DNA of 64,000 nucleotides from Salvator merianae. Taxonomy: Eukaryota > Chordata > Lepidosauria > Squamata > Teiidae. The stretch lies in NCBI GenBank assembly GCA_003586115.2, contig QVOM02000073.1, positions 34,187,607-34,251,606 on the forward strand, given 5' to 3'. Positions 41,347 to 52,638 of the stretch are shown here, one piece after another; positions within the stretch are counted from its first letter, which is position 1, and the number at the start of each line of letters is the position of its first letter. The position numbers and the translations under genes were made by a program. The notes beneath the pieces are model-generated. The model ran no database searches. It had not been told where the DNA came from and saw only the letters and a list, made by a program, of their open reading frames with translations.

Positions 41347-42799
41347 TGATTCATAATAGGTCAAAACACGGTTTGGAGATATGAAAGGTGAAGTTTCAGT
41401 CAGAGCCAAGATACTCCTCTGGTCCTTGCTATGGCAATTAAAATCAACTTAAAATGGCAAAACCCAACTATCTGTAGAATATGAGAGGTTTACTCTTAGC
41501 AGTAAGAGTAAAAGGATAGGGAGTTGAGAGGTTGTTAACTGCTACTTGATTAGCAGGAGTTACATTAGTTTAAAAGGTGGGAAATTTTAATAAATTTGCA
41601 CTACTTACAGATGTAGTAATATCAAATATAACTGCCTTACATCTTGCTGTTTTGAACAGCACATTCCTCTGCACTATTTGTTCTAATCTTGAATGCAACT
41701 ATTCTGTGAGAGAGTACACTGGAAACTTTTCTCTATTATAACAGAAATCAGTTGTGGCTTTTTAGTCATTCAGTTAGGGCATTCAGTAAAGAGATAACAC
41801 CTGCGAGGAAGGTCATTCAGCAAGATGACCGTGTGGAATAGAAGTGGCATTATATAAAGGATACACACAGCTATTAGGTCAGCTCTTGTCTGTGTATTGT
41901 ATGGTGCTGCTCATTTTTGTGGAACATATAGAATAGACCAAGATGGTATTAGTGAATCTGAAGCCAAATTTCAGACACCACAGAAAAATATGTCACTGGT
42001 TAATATAGATATAGTGTTCCCTCATTTCAGCTTTGGCCTGGGTTCAGAAAAATAGATTGTTTTGTTTGTTAAAGAAAAACTGCTATTGCCTGTGATCTCA
42101 ATTCAAATCTCCTTGCACTGTCAATAGTGTCATGGATGAAAAGCTAGGAAAAAAGGAAGACAGGGGCTGTGTCCCCAGAAGTATGGGCTGGTTCTAAAAA
42201 GGGATATGGAAGCAGAGTGACTCCAGATCCATCTCCATGCTCCCTGACCTCATATTTTTTTCTTTTTCTTTTTTACATTCAGGTACCCAGAAAAAAATGT
42301 GCTTATTCCACTTTCACATGTGCTCATGATGTAATGCACTAAATGTCCACGTAGGCCTGCTGGTGGCATTTTGGTGTTGTGTAGTGCATGTACCCCAAGT
42401 AGATAGTGAGGTCCGATGCCAAATCTAATTTGGTATCAAACCCACATGTGTCTATGCCCAGAATCTCCTCTCATTTCCCATTTACTCCATTTCTCATCCT
42501 TCTTTCACATTTGGGACCTCAGCGCACACAGGTTTCCACTGCAGTAAAACATACCTAAGGGTCAAATCTCATGGTAAATATGGATTATATTTTTTTTAAT
42601 GCACCAACAGTGCCTCCCTTGCCTTCATCAGTTTTCATATTGACATCGCAAATGCAGATTTGTATAGAGGCTTCTGTGGGTGTTTCAGGGGAGACTGAAG
42701 TATTTCTTCTTATTTTTTGCACTGTTGCATCAACCAGTCATGTGCAGTGCTACTGTTCCAGTTGTTACTGTTTTGGGGAGGGATTTTTTTTTAACTTTT
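41347..42799. other. No supported gene
   Basis: AT-rich. A small hairpin GATGCCAAATC with GATTTGGTATC-type partner stands at about 42416-42440. No named repeat. Confidence 0.35.
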
Positions 42800-43227
42800 G
42801 TGCAGGAATTCTGTTCTGCACCAGTCCTGTACTGGCTCTGAAGCGTACAAGCTTTGAAGCTGTTTTGGGAGGCTCCCAAGGTCAGGCACAAAAGTTCTGA
42901 CCTTTGGAATTTCTGGGAGGGAATGTTGATGGCATGCCTTGTTGCACTACCAAAATTGGTCCTCCATAGTACACCAGACCAGGGAAGAGTGCCATCTGCA
43001 TACCTCTGTGGTTCAGTATACCACCCCCTAGTATACCACAGATCTAAAAAAATAAAGAGATCTACCTGTCCAGGGTGCCATTTTGGGTACCCTAGCCCTG
43101 TGTACAGCATCCTGTGTGGATGGAGCATATAGAAGGGGGGTGGACTTCTCTGATCTGTTCTAAGGTACAAACAAAAGAGACCCAAAAGTGGAATGTGGTC
43201 TGGACCATTGCCTATTATGCAAGGGCC
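42800..43227 (-). mobile_element. Compound-hairpin element, family P-long copy 3 (inverted)
   Basis: Modules run in the reverse order of copies 1 and 2. Central hairpin: CCCAAGGTCAGGCACAAAAG with TTCTGACCTTTGG (42876-42907). Then hairpin 2, AGTACACCAGACCAGGG against TACCTCTGTGGTTCAGTATA. Then ACCTGTCCAGGGTGCC, ATTTTGGGTACCCTAGCCC, and GTGTGGATGGAGCAT. It closes with TTATGCAAGGGCCC. The 190-codon minus-strand frame at 42730-43302 lies over it and is a repeat artefact. Confidence 0.65.
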
Positions 43228-44094
43228 CTTCATCCAATTCTGTTTGGAAGCATTTAAACTTCGAAGTAAACTGAGAAGTGCCAACCATAGGCCGTTTGTC
43301 ACACAGTGTGTCCGTTGCTTTTTGTCTACAGAATGCTTGAAAGAAGTTGAAACATTTTAGAACTAAAACTACCACTCTGTACAGCCATTTTAATCACAGA
43401 CACACTCTTTCTAGCTCGTTCAAAGGAAGATAGTGTGGCTTTATGACTCTGATTTGGCATGATTACAAGAACACTCAGCAGGGAAAGGGGCAGTGGTAAG
43501 CAAGAGCAGTGACTGTGGCATGAACTGAAGTAGTTTTTTCAGAGGGCTGAACTTTAGGGTAGAAAGGGCACAGTTAATGGCCGGCTAGCAATGTTCCTTT
43601 AGAAAATAATGGAAGGAAAGAAGAGCTAGAACATAAAGGTTTATTCTGTGTGTGCATTCTTGTCTTTCAGGATATGTTGCTTGCAGCTGCCTGCTCACTT
43701 TTTATTTGAACTTTTATTTGAACTTAAATTAACTTGAAAAAAAAATCTTTTGGCTCTGCTGTTTAGAACATCCCAATGCGGCTTTAAATACAGCATTAAA
43801 AGGTCTAAAGATGCTGCAAAACAAGCACTACCAACGGTGCTGCGTTATCTACACTCGAAAATAAAGCAAAAGCTTCACAGATGTGGGGTTACAGGAAAAT
43901 AGGCAACGGTCAAGCAGGACCATTAAACAAAGCTGTCTTTGCAACTATGCATTGTCGGAACCGATGTCACCTGTTTGTTAGTGCAGCATGCAACCAGAGG
44001 TGTAAAAAGAGTCTGAAGTATACTAACAATGATTCCTAGCTATTAATGTTAAATTGAGGGAGGAGGGAATCCTACCTCCTTTGTCTTGGGCCAG
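43228..44094. other. No gene or recognised repeat seen
   Basis: Unassigned AT-rich sequence. Confidence 0.35.
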
Positions 44095-44275
44095 GGCCTT
44101 AACATACCTAGTACGCTGGTAGACTTCGATGATGAGGTCTACCGATAAACTGGCCTGGAATGCCATTTTGGGTACCCTAGCCTGGTCTATGCTCCATTCT
44201 GTGCAGAGTGCGTTAAAGGGGGCAGGGCCTCACTTATCTCATGCTAATGTGTGGAAGCAAGGCCATGGACCGTTT
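44095..44275 (-). mobile_element. Compound-hairpin element, family P-long copy 4 (partial)
   Basis: Holds hairpin 1 in its best form, GGTAGACTTCGATGATGAGG with TCTACC (44120-44145). Then TGGCCTGGAATGCCATTTTG, GGTACCCTAGCCTGG, GGGGGCAGGGCC and ATGCTAATGTGTGGAAGCAA close to a GGCC end. The central hairpin and hairpin 2 are absent. Confidence 0.6.
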
Positions 44276-45349
44276 CCTATTCTGTGCTAACAGTGGGTAG
44301 AGAAAGGGAGTGATCATGCAGGGGTTTGGGGGAACATCCATTTGCTAGGATCACCCCATTTATGGACACCAAAAAAAAGATGCCACACAGTTTAAAAAAT
44401 AAGTAGCTTACTTTCTCTTCCTTCTGTGTTATCACCTTTCTTGCTTGTCTCCCATTTGTCACAATGGCCCAATTTTCGATGGACCTGATTAGTCAGTGGC
44501 TATAGCAGGCTAGGATTAGTTCAGGAGCCTCATAACCTCCAAACCAAACTCTCTGTGTTGCACCAAGAATAATTATTTCATGTCTGTGAAAGGGATGCAC
44601 AAAGTCCTCAGTATGCAGTAAAGTTTTTAAAGTTATTTTTTATATTTGTCCCTAGGGTCTCATATTTGCCCCAGAGGCATCTCTATCCATGTGTGTGAAC
44701 ACACCCATAGAACTCCCATCGTTAGGGGCTTGTTAAAGTTGCAGTTCAGAGTCATTGGAGGGCTGGTGTTTGGCCACCACTGAAAACACTAGAGCTGTAT
44801 CAAGAACTAGAGTTTCTTCCCTCAACAGTGAGACCCTTTTATTAAACAACATATGGCATGGCTTAAGAGAGATGAAGCAGGACCATTCTTACTATGGCAG
44901 AATCTGGATAGAAGATGACCTCACACTATTTGCATAAATGAATAATGCCACACTTGCAGCATTATTCTTAATTCAAAGACTTGCTGTTCAAATGCCACAT
45001 CTTCCCCCCACTGTCAAGATCACGTCCATCTTTGGTTTTGATGATAGATGTCATTCAAATTTGATTATTGTGAATGCTGTTGAGGGGACCAATAAGTTGC
45101 CTTGAGTGGCAGCAGTGGCAGCAGCAGGGTGCTGCCACAAGGAGAGAGTGGTCTGAAGAATTCTGAATCCAGTATACCAGACAAGCAAGCATACTAGAAG
45201 CCTCTGTTCGGCACACTGCTGTGGTCTAAGAAAGTTCTGCAATATGAGGAAGGGAGGCTCTTAGTACACTTGTGGTTTGCTATAACGGCCAGTGCAGAAT
45301 TGCCCTAAGTTTCTCCCACCTTACAGTATAAGTAGGACTGGATGATTAT

Positions 45350-45351
<2 letters not shown>
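44276..45351. other. No gene; weak P-like end
   Basis: GGCCAGTGCAGAATTGCCC at 45287-45305 resembles a family P right end, and CAGTATACCAGACAAGCAAG at 45171 a P internal module. Otherwise unassigned. Confidence 0.35.

Positions 45352-45383
<32 letters not shown>
45352..45383. repeat. Poly-A run (about 32 bp)
   Basis: A homopolymer long enough to suggest the tail of a retrotransposed sequence. What precedes it is the P-like fragment, and I see no processed gene copy. Confidence 0.9.
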
Positions 45384-45385
<2 letters not shown>

Positions 45386-46344
45386 TGCAGAAGGAACAGG
45401 AGATGAAAGAAGTGTGTTAACATATTGTCTTCAGAGTGATGTTTTTGAAATAAGTTGCTGAGTGGGACAATTAGGAAAAGCTATGTTTTCTTGCTGTCTT
45501 TAACCTTTAACCCTATCTTTGAAGCAGGTTCCCACGATTTCCTTTTATCCTTTGTTATAATATTTTTGTAAACCAAGCAACGTATGAGAAACCTGAAGTC
45601 TAGTTACTTGAAAATCAGCATTTTCTATGTAGCCGAATGATAGTTTAGTGTCTTCTTCCAAAAGAGAAATAATAGCCCTATTCTACAAAGATAATATTGG
45701 CAAACCCAGACTTTGCTGCTAAAGTATTAACCATATCTCCTTATGTGTATTTAGTACAAATAAAAAAAGTAGAAACAATAATTAATAGAGAAAAATCAAG
45801 AATCTTATCAGAAGATAAAGGAAACGTTACAAGAATGCTTGACAGGAGATCCATCAACATTTAAATTATACACCTCTCCCAAAATAGCTGAAGCTTTAAA
45901 AGGAATGTGGCTCAGTTAAGAACAAAAAGTTAATCCTTTTGCATATCAACCATAGGAGACTTGCATGCCAGACCTACACTCTTTGAAGACACAATATTTT
46001 CTTTGAACTTCACACTGTCATTTTAACCAGATGCACACAGCCTCCTTAGCATATATCGCAAGGCATTCTTGGGGATGGGAAGCAGGAAGTGAACAAATAC
46101 ATCAGCTTTCTGACTCTGTAACTGGGACAGTGGAAGTGTATGTAAGATAAGGATGAGTCATAATACAGTTATCATTTTTCTGTCTAATGCTAACATGCAA
46201 TTGTACTGAACATACAGTTACCAAAAGAAGAACGAAAAACCCACATTCTCTTTGTAGTCTGTGCCATTTTTAAAACTGTATTTGCTAAGTTCATTCTATC
46301 CTACTTTTACATGATTCTGTGTGTTTAAACAATTTTGGAAAAAT
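45384..46344. other. No gene or recognised repeat seen
   Basis: AT-rich unassigned sequence. Confidence 0.35.
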
Positions 46345-46530
46345 CAGAACTACAAGAACATAAAAAATGTCCTATTGGACCAGTGGCCCATCTAGTCCAG
46401 CAGCCTGTGCATCCTGACTCTCCCAAGACTGAGATTCATTGGTGTTTTGAAAGAAGGGATAAACTATTTTTTTATCCACTCTCTCCACACTGTGCACAAT
46501 TTTGTAAACCTCAATCATATCCCTTCTTAT
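46345..46530 (-). repeat. CR1/L3-type LINE 3' fragment
   Basis: AAGAACATAAAAAATGTCCT, TATTGGACCAGTGGCCCATC, TAGTCCAGCAGCCTGTG at the left is the inverted 3' end. TTTTTTATCCACTCTCTCCA and CCTCAATCATATCCCTTCTT further right belong to the same LINE type. Part of the middle is deleted. Confidence 0.7.
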
Positions 46531-46811
46531 ACACCTCCTGGTGTGGGACAGCAGAGGCCCTGTCCCCAGTCATGCTTTGTCTGCACTGGACAAAGTGTGG
46601 ACCAGGCTAGGCCAATGAAAGTGGTGCCCTAGCCCAGTATATCTGTAGACATCTGTGTTTAAGTGATCTGGAGGTGGTATACTGGATCACGGAGGCATGT
46701 GAATGATATGCTTCTGTGGTCCAGTCTACTACAGAGCACCCTTTTAGGCAGCACTCCAGGAGGCACGACTGAAAGTGAGTCCACCCCCAAACCAGCCAAG
46801 CTGGAAATTCC
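46531..46811 (+). mobile_element. Compound-hairpin element, family P-long copy 5 (truncated)
   Basis: Left half only: GGTGTGGGACAGCAGAGGCC, CTAGGCCAATGAAAGTGGTG, CCCTAGCCCAGTATATCTGT, then hairpin 2 TACTGGATCACGGAGGCATG with GCTTCTGTGGTCCAGTCTAC, then GGCAGCACTCCAGGAGGC and CCAGCCAAGCTGGAAATTCC. The element stops just before its central hairpin, at a perfect AT palindrome. Confidence 0.7.
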
Positions 46812-46839
46812 AATATTATAATATTAATATTATAATATT
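46812..46839. repeat. Perfect 28-bp AT palindrome
   Basis: AATATTATAATATT followed by its exact reverse complement, which is also AATATTATAATATT. It marks the break point of P-long copy 5. Confidence 0.95.
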
Positions 46840-47624
46840 AGACTTATTTTCAATACCATTTCTTATTTTTGCTAACATGCTGTTGGCTTGTAGTTACAAC
46901 TGTTACACAGTTGGTCAAAACTTCTTCACCAAGTGGGCTGCCACTATGCCAAGATCTCTTTCTTCATCACTAACAGCCAACTCTGGTCCCTTTAGTCTAT
47001 AGGTGTAGCTTGCATATTTTGCTCAATGTGTATAACTTCATGTTTACTCTCAATGAACAGCAGCTGCCATTTTGATGTCCCCAGTGCATCATGTAGAGGT
47101 CATTTTAGAGCCCTTACACTCCTTTCTGGCTTTTCCCAATCTGCACTATATGAACTTTTAAAAGCATTCACTTTCTCTGTCTCAGTATCTCTATATTTAT
47201 TTTTGAAAACTTGAGAGCAGGAATAGCTCTGGGATAACGAAGCCAATTTGCAGATTATTCTAGGGAGGATGCAGATTAGATCAATTTCATAGCATTCATT
47301 TTAAAAAACAGAACAGAAATGTTCAACTATGGACCCACTTACAGTGCATCCAAGGTGACATAAAGTTTTTTTGTGGATCCTGGCATAATTAACAAAAGCA
47401 AAATTATGTTAAGTTAATAAAGTCAAAAATAATTCTGATAGGAAAAAATAACAAATGAATTCCAGATCATCTGTGAGCTCTCTGCCTGCTAGGGTTCTGT
47501 TACTGTTTAATCCTTTAAGTGGTAGACAACCAAGGTCCATTTCAGATGTTGATGAAAGTATGTTGACTAAACTAGGCCAGCTGTCCACATAGCAGCAGAG
47601 GAACAGGAACCAGTCTTTAAAGTG
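46840..47624. other. No gene or recognised repeat seen
   Basis: Unassigned. Short frames (62-75 codons) only. Confidence 0.35.
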
Positions 47625-47764
47625 GCCTTCCACTGGAGTGCTTCAAGGTGTGGTTTCCATGACCAGCCGCTGGCTAGGCTCAGTGTCTGTGCAGCTAGCA
47701 TAAGTGGACCCATGCAGTCCCAGATCACATCTGATGCAATCTTTGCAGTCTGTGTGGATGCTAC
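47625..47764. repeat. CATCCACA-type foldback fragment
   Basis: GTGGCCTTCCACTGGAGTGC at the left and GTCTGTGTGGATGCTACC at the right resemble the ends at 13.1 and 50.5 kb. Low confidence. Confidence 0.3.
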
Positions 47765-48318
47765 CTAGAAGTCCCTTAGTTCAAATCACTCTCTTCTGTG
47801 AAGGCTAACTGGTCTTCTCAGCTATGAGTAACATACCCCCACTGTCTTGTGAATACTTTCAGAAAAGGAAAGATTAAGGGAGTGAACCTTGACATAAAAT
47901 CCAGAGTAGAGCCTCTTACACAGTTGGATGGACCACAGGCAGCCAAGCCAGCACCAAATTTTGTATTTCAACTCCTTTGCATCACACCAGAGATACCAAG
48001 AGGGAAGCTTGAATTTCACTCAGAAATTCTATGCCTTCATGGCCAGGCTCTTTTCATTGTCTTTCAAGAAGTAAGGATACCTTTACCTTTTATTTTTATG
48101 TTTTCATGAATTAGAGTTCCATAACACATAATGGGTGTGAAATTTTGATAGTTACATCTTCAGTGATTTCTGCCCACACAGTTGTTGATAACACAAGATA
48201 TTTTGGCATTAGTGCACTATTTAAAAAGTACATTGTGATTTTTTAAAATCTCTTATCTCTGTAAAAGCAATTTCACCTCGTAATCTGAAATTCATCTGTT
48301 TGAAAGCGGTAAATTGCT
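47765..48318. other. No gene or recognised repeat seen
   Basis: Unassigned. Two overlapping frames (65 and 86 codons) on opposite strands are unsupported. Confidence 0.35.
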
Positions 48319-48828
48319 GGTTTTGCACGATGCAGACTACCCTATGCCATGTTAACCTTCTCTACATAGCCTAGCCCAGCCCATGCTGGTCTGACCTAGC
48401 CTTACTGTGGGCTAAGGGCCCTCCTCATGTTGGCCCCAGCCCTCAGAATCAGCATCCAGACTCTGAAGGTCAGGAACTTTAAGTTTCTGGGAGGGCCTGT
48501 TTTTACCAAGTTACAGTGCCACTTCCAGCAGTGCTTCCTGGTGTGCCATGCAACTGGGTTCCCTCTTATTATGCCCTATGGAGGTGTGTTATCCACATGC
48601 TTCTGTAGTCCAGAATTCAGAGCCTGGTCTGCTGCTAGACTTCATTATCGAGGTCTATAGCAGAATTCAGATAGTGCCCTATTTTGACACCCTATCCTGG
48701 CTCATAGCTTCATCAATGAGAACAAAGTGTACTAAGAGGAGTGGGGCCTGCTCCCTCTTGCTTCTGTGTGTGAAAAACAAACTCTTGGACCCTTCTGTGT
48801 ACCATTCCACAGGTAAGTGCAGAAACAG
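48319..48828 (-). mobile_element. Compound-hairpin element, family P-long copy 6 (inverted)
   Basis: Ends GGTTTTGCACGATGCAG and GTAAGTGCAGAAACAG are inverted. From the left: central hairpin GAAGGTCAGGAACTTTAAGT TTCTGG, CACTTCCAGCAGTGCTTCCT, half of hairpin 2 (CACATGCTTCTGTAGTCCAG), hairpin 1 CTAGACTTCATTATCGAGGT CTATAG, and TATTTTGACACCCTATCCTG. It is the longest copy in view, about 510 bp. Confidence 0.65.
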
Positions 48829-50073
48829 AATTTTAGAATGTTTCTAACCTTAAAACCTTGGAATGTTTCTGTATGTGTTTTCACAAGGAATAAGTTTCTC
48901 AAGTTCATTTGTTCCATTTTTGATTGTTTTGCCCATTCTTCACTTACTAGATTTGGGTGTCTGCTTAAAACAGCATCTTAAAGGAACCTATGTCACAGTT
49001 TTGTTTTGGTTTTTTTTTCCTATTTTCTCCTCATATTTACAGAGAAATTCATTTGATTTTAAAGTTTAAGAGATATGTTATCTAGTTTGGATTTCACCAA
49101 CCCTTGTGTCATAAGATGTATGGAATGATGCTATGCATCATATATAAGGGAATGTACAAGACCCTGTAATACTGTAATAGGTGTGAATAAAATCCTGCAG
49201 TTCAATTACATTGTCAAAGCAATTCAAGAATTACATTATCATCAAAGCAATTCAAGGGACTTGTATAAATGGCAATGTCAGAAGGTAAGCCATGTTGTCT
49301 TAGCACAGAATGCATTATAGTGTTCTATCAACACTGCATAATGCCCTCCTGTTCACCTGATATATCACATTTTGAGTACCCATTACCAGAACTCTGACAT
49401 ATTTAATTCTCTAATTGTATAGTAGTATACAGAGATATATTAAGATGAAGATAATGATGACAGTAATGATGATAGTGGCTTCTGAGGGGCATCAGTTGAC
49501 CAGCAGTTCATTTTTTATTCTTGTGCCTGGAAAATCTAATATAAGTAAAAACAGCACCTTGTTTGATTTAGTGCAGTGTTTTCCTGCCATTATTCTTAGC
49601 TGTTGTTGCTTTGTTTACTTTGCATCCTGAAAATATGCCTTCTGCCCTAGGTATAATTTGTTTCTCCAGCTATATCAAACTGTAATTACCCTGTTCTTTT
49701 TCTAATCATAGAAGAACACACTATTTTCAAGCTACAGATCTCACTACAACCAGTCATTCCACTAGTGCCCAAAGGCACCAAGAAAGCTTACGAGTGCTTG
49801 CTTGCCTTGAATATTTATTGAAGAACAATCCCTTTCGATGGTATAAATTCCATATTCAGAACTGTCTTTGAGTCTGGCATATCTTTAGAAAGAAAACCAG
49901 ACTTTCTACTGATGGAAACATCTACAGTCAAGACAGATTTCTCAGTTACTGTGAATTGCAACCCTTTATAGAAATTTGCAGATTTCTCTTTGACAACTTT
50001 ATTTATGGTTATCAGTTAATTTATTTTGTCTAATCACTCTTAAAACTCATTAAATACTAAACACTGATACCAA
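48829..50073. other. No gene or recognised repeat seen
   Basis: AT-rich unassigned sequence. A 71-codon frame at 49415 is unsupported. Confidence 0.35.
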
Positions 50074-50522
50074 GGCTGCACTCATACCTCAGTGGCACAG
50101 GACACGTTGAGGTAAAAATGCTTGCTGTGACTTCTGGGGCAGGGCATGAGATATCAATGTATATTGAGGCTCACCTATCACCATCTTTGGAGCTGAAACT
50201 TTCAGTAAATCCACTAAAATGAAGTCTCCTCTGTCTGCCAAAAAAGGAGCTTGAAGTGCCTACTGGCATGGTGCCTAAGACTAGGCCCATTGGCCACTTT
50301 CACTGCTGCAGTATGTCTACAAAGCGGCAGCAAGAGTGACTGAGGTTAGTGGGCACCCTCAGAGTTGTTTTCCCTCCTCCAAGCAAGAACACTGTGGTGG
50401 GTGCTTGTAGACACTCCAGCACCCTTCTAAGAGTACTCTAAAGTGTTGGGCACCTTGGGCATTTGACTGTCACACCCATGGGCTTCCTAAGAGCACCCAC
50501 TGCTGTAGGTGTGGATGCTCCC
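50074..50522. repeat. Foldback repeat with GGAGCATCCACACC end
   Basis: Left end GGCTGCACTCATACCTCAGT and right end GCTGTAGGTGTGGATGCTCC are imperfectly inverted. Inner hairpins include GAAGTGCCTACTGGCATGGT. It shares CATCCACA-like ends with 13.1 kb. Confidence 0.45.
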
Positions 50523-51908
50523 TAAATCTCAATATTGCTAAATCTTCCTGTTCTTTTGTTTGTTTGTTTGTTTGGCATGTGCAGAAAAATGTGAATTAGT
50601 GGCAGACAAAATATAGGTTGAGGATGGTGAATTTCCCTGCTCATTATAGATTATTTCTCCACATTTCATTTTTGAAATATGTTTATTCCTTGCCTTTCTA
50701 TTTTTTTCTTTTCCTTTTTTCTAAGAAAAAGTAAGTTTAATTACTCTTAAAATGGAATATCCACCAGGAAGTTTTCTTTTAAGCAATTATTCAGCTTTGT
50801 ACTCATAGTTATACATTGGAATTGCTTAAGAAATAAAGTGTTAGTGGACAATAAATGCAATGTTCTTCCGTTGCTTCCATCAATTAAGTTGATGAATGGT
50901 GCTTATAAAGATGGAAAAACCCTGAAAAGCCGAATGGAGTTCACTTGAGGACATGGTATTAAAATTAAAAATGGAATCTCATGAATTCATGTATATGTCT
51001 TGGACCAGAGATGGAAAAACAAACAGTGCTTGTTTGGATGCAGTTGGACTCTGTCTCCTGTTCATTCAAGCTGTCATGCCAACTGGCTCTTGGGAGTTAT
51101 AGAATAGTATCTAAGCAAGTTATGTTTCCGAGCAAGCCAAGTTAAGTCAGTTGATAAGTTTAGTCATGGCTTACATATCAGTATCAGTGGATTTAGGCTA
51201 GTTATGATATATTCAGTTATACCTGCAGGTTAGGAATAGAGGATTCCAATCTCTGTTTTAGAGTACATTTAAGAAGAGATTTGTATGGAACCTGGTTCTT
51301 CTATTCCACCAAAACCAAGAAGTTGGCAGGGACCTGTATTGCTTTGGTTCTGTTAACAGCAACTGATGAATTGGGACCACTGGACCATCGGGGAAAGGGA
51401 GGATTTACAGTAAATCCACCAACAGTGCTTCAGGGAGATCAAAAGAGGCTTCTAGATGGACCTTAGTTCCACCCTTACTGGAATTCCTTTTATTCTGCCA
51501 ACCAGTAATAAATACAAGACATATATCAAGAAGTCTGCTTTATGTATTCCATTTCTTATTTTTCTGTCGCCATTGCTTCAATATCTTTAGGAAAGAGACA
51601 AAGCAGATGAACTGTTTGTTTTAGAAGTGAAACAACAATGTTATGATTTATGTGAATAAAGGAAACTGTGAAAAAACAATAGCATAATATTTCATGGAAA
51701 TGTTAGAAATATTAAAAGACCTCTTTATTGCACCACACCACACCACAAACAGTGAATTTTCAATGTGAAAATCACAATCATTAGTACTGTGCAAAATTTT
51801 GAGGCTGAATGTGAACCACTAATATGCAGACATCCAGCTGTTTTCAATTGGTGATACTAATCACCATTCCAAAAACTACTTCAGAAAGTTATGAACTTCA
51901 AAATTCCT
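50523..51908. other. No supported gene; (TTTG)5 at about 50554-50574
   Basis: The 51240-51520 segment ends CCAGTAATAAATACAAG, and with its mixed composition it could be an old LTR or UTR; I cannot place it. A 61-codon frame at 51281 is unsupported. Confidence 0.35.
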
Positions 51909-51916
51909 CTCCTTAA

Positions 51917-52170
51917 CAGAGATGTGTCAAACTGGTTTGAATCAAATTGTGGGTGTTTGAAAAGTTCAAACTGAACACCTATCTGTTTGAGAACAGAGTT
52001 CAAATTTGAACCAAATAAAGGGGAGTTCTAACAAACCTAGCAAACACATCCCAGATGTTCAAAATGAACCAAATACCCTGCTATTTGAAGACAAAAGTTT
52101 GAATTTGAAGTAAACCAGCCCCTGTTTAGGTTGATTTGAACCAACCACACACAGTTTGTACACATCTCTA
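51917..52170. mobile_element. hAT-like MITE, family D copy 2 (254 bp)
   Basis: Begins CAGAGATGTGTCAAACTGG and ends CAGTTTGTACACATCTCTA, which are inverted ends. The flanks are CTCCTTAA (51909-51916) and CTTCTTAA (52171-52178), an 8-bp duplication with one mismatch. The body is filled with TTTGAA and TTCAAA words on both strands, likely decayed subterminal binding repeats. No coding capacity. Confidence 0.85.
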
Positions 52171-52179
52171 CTTCTTAAT

Positions 52180-52620
52180 ATTGATTAGAAGTTGTAATAA
52201 TTTCTGTATATATATAGCCTTTAGGATTTTACAGCACATCATCTGATTTCTTTAGCCAAAATTCTGATTTGGTATTTATTACTTTCCCCTTATTTTTTCT
52301 TTAACATGCAGAGCCCAAGGTTTTGTCCTATCTTCCAATTTTTCAAATCACTCAGATGTTCCTTATATCTTATTTGTAACATGCTCCCTGATTTACCTAT
52401 GTAGATCTTCCCACATTCCAAAGGGGCAGTTGAATAAACTACCCATCTGATCTTACACCTTTCTTCTTCTCCTCACGTATCAAACATACTGAGTCATATA
52501 GACTAATTCTTGCTAGCTGTTGTTTTAAAGTGGTCAGTAACTGGCACTTACGTCATGTTTGTTAAGAACTCTTTGAACTTGCTCTCTTAAATGGTCATTA
52601 ATGAAGGGAATTTTAAAGAT
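52180..52620 (-). pseudogene. Penelope-like element GIY-YIG endonuclease remnant
   Basis: On the minus strand around 52450-52330 one frame reads VVYSTAPLECGKIYIGKSG and then IRYKEHLSDLKNW. This fits a GIY-YIG nuclease: VVY for GIY, YIG intact, then the R...EH residues. Further upstream (to the right) QRVLNKHDVSASY and a basic segment match the region before the nuclease in Penelope elements. Stops and shifts on either side show it is dead. RT sequence is not found to the right. Confidence 0.65.
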
Positions 52621-52638
52621 GGGCAACCTGTTCTGTAA

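Noticed and set aside
42730..43302. 190-codon minus-strand frame
   Set aside because: It covers an inverted P-long repeat copy. Other copies of the same repeat do not keep this frame open and no domain is visible.
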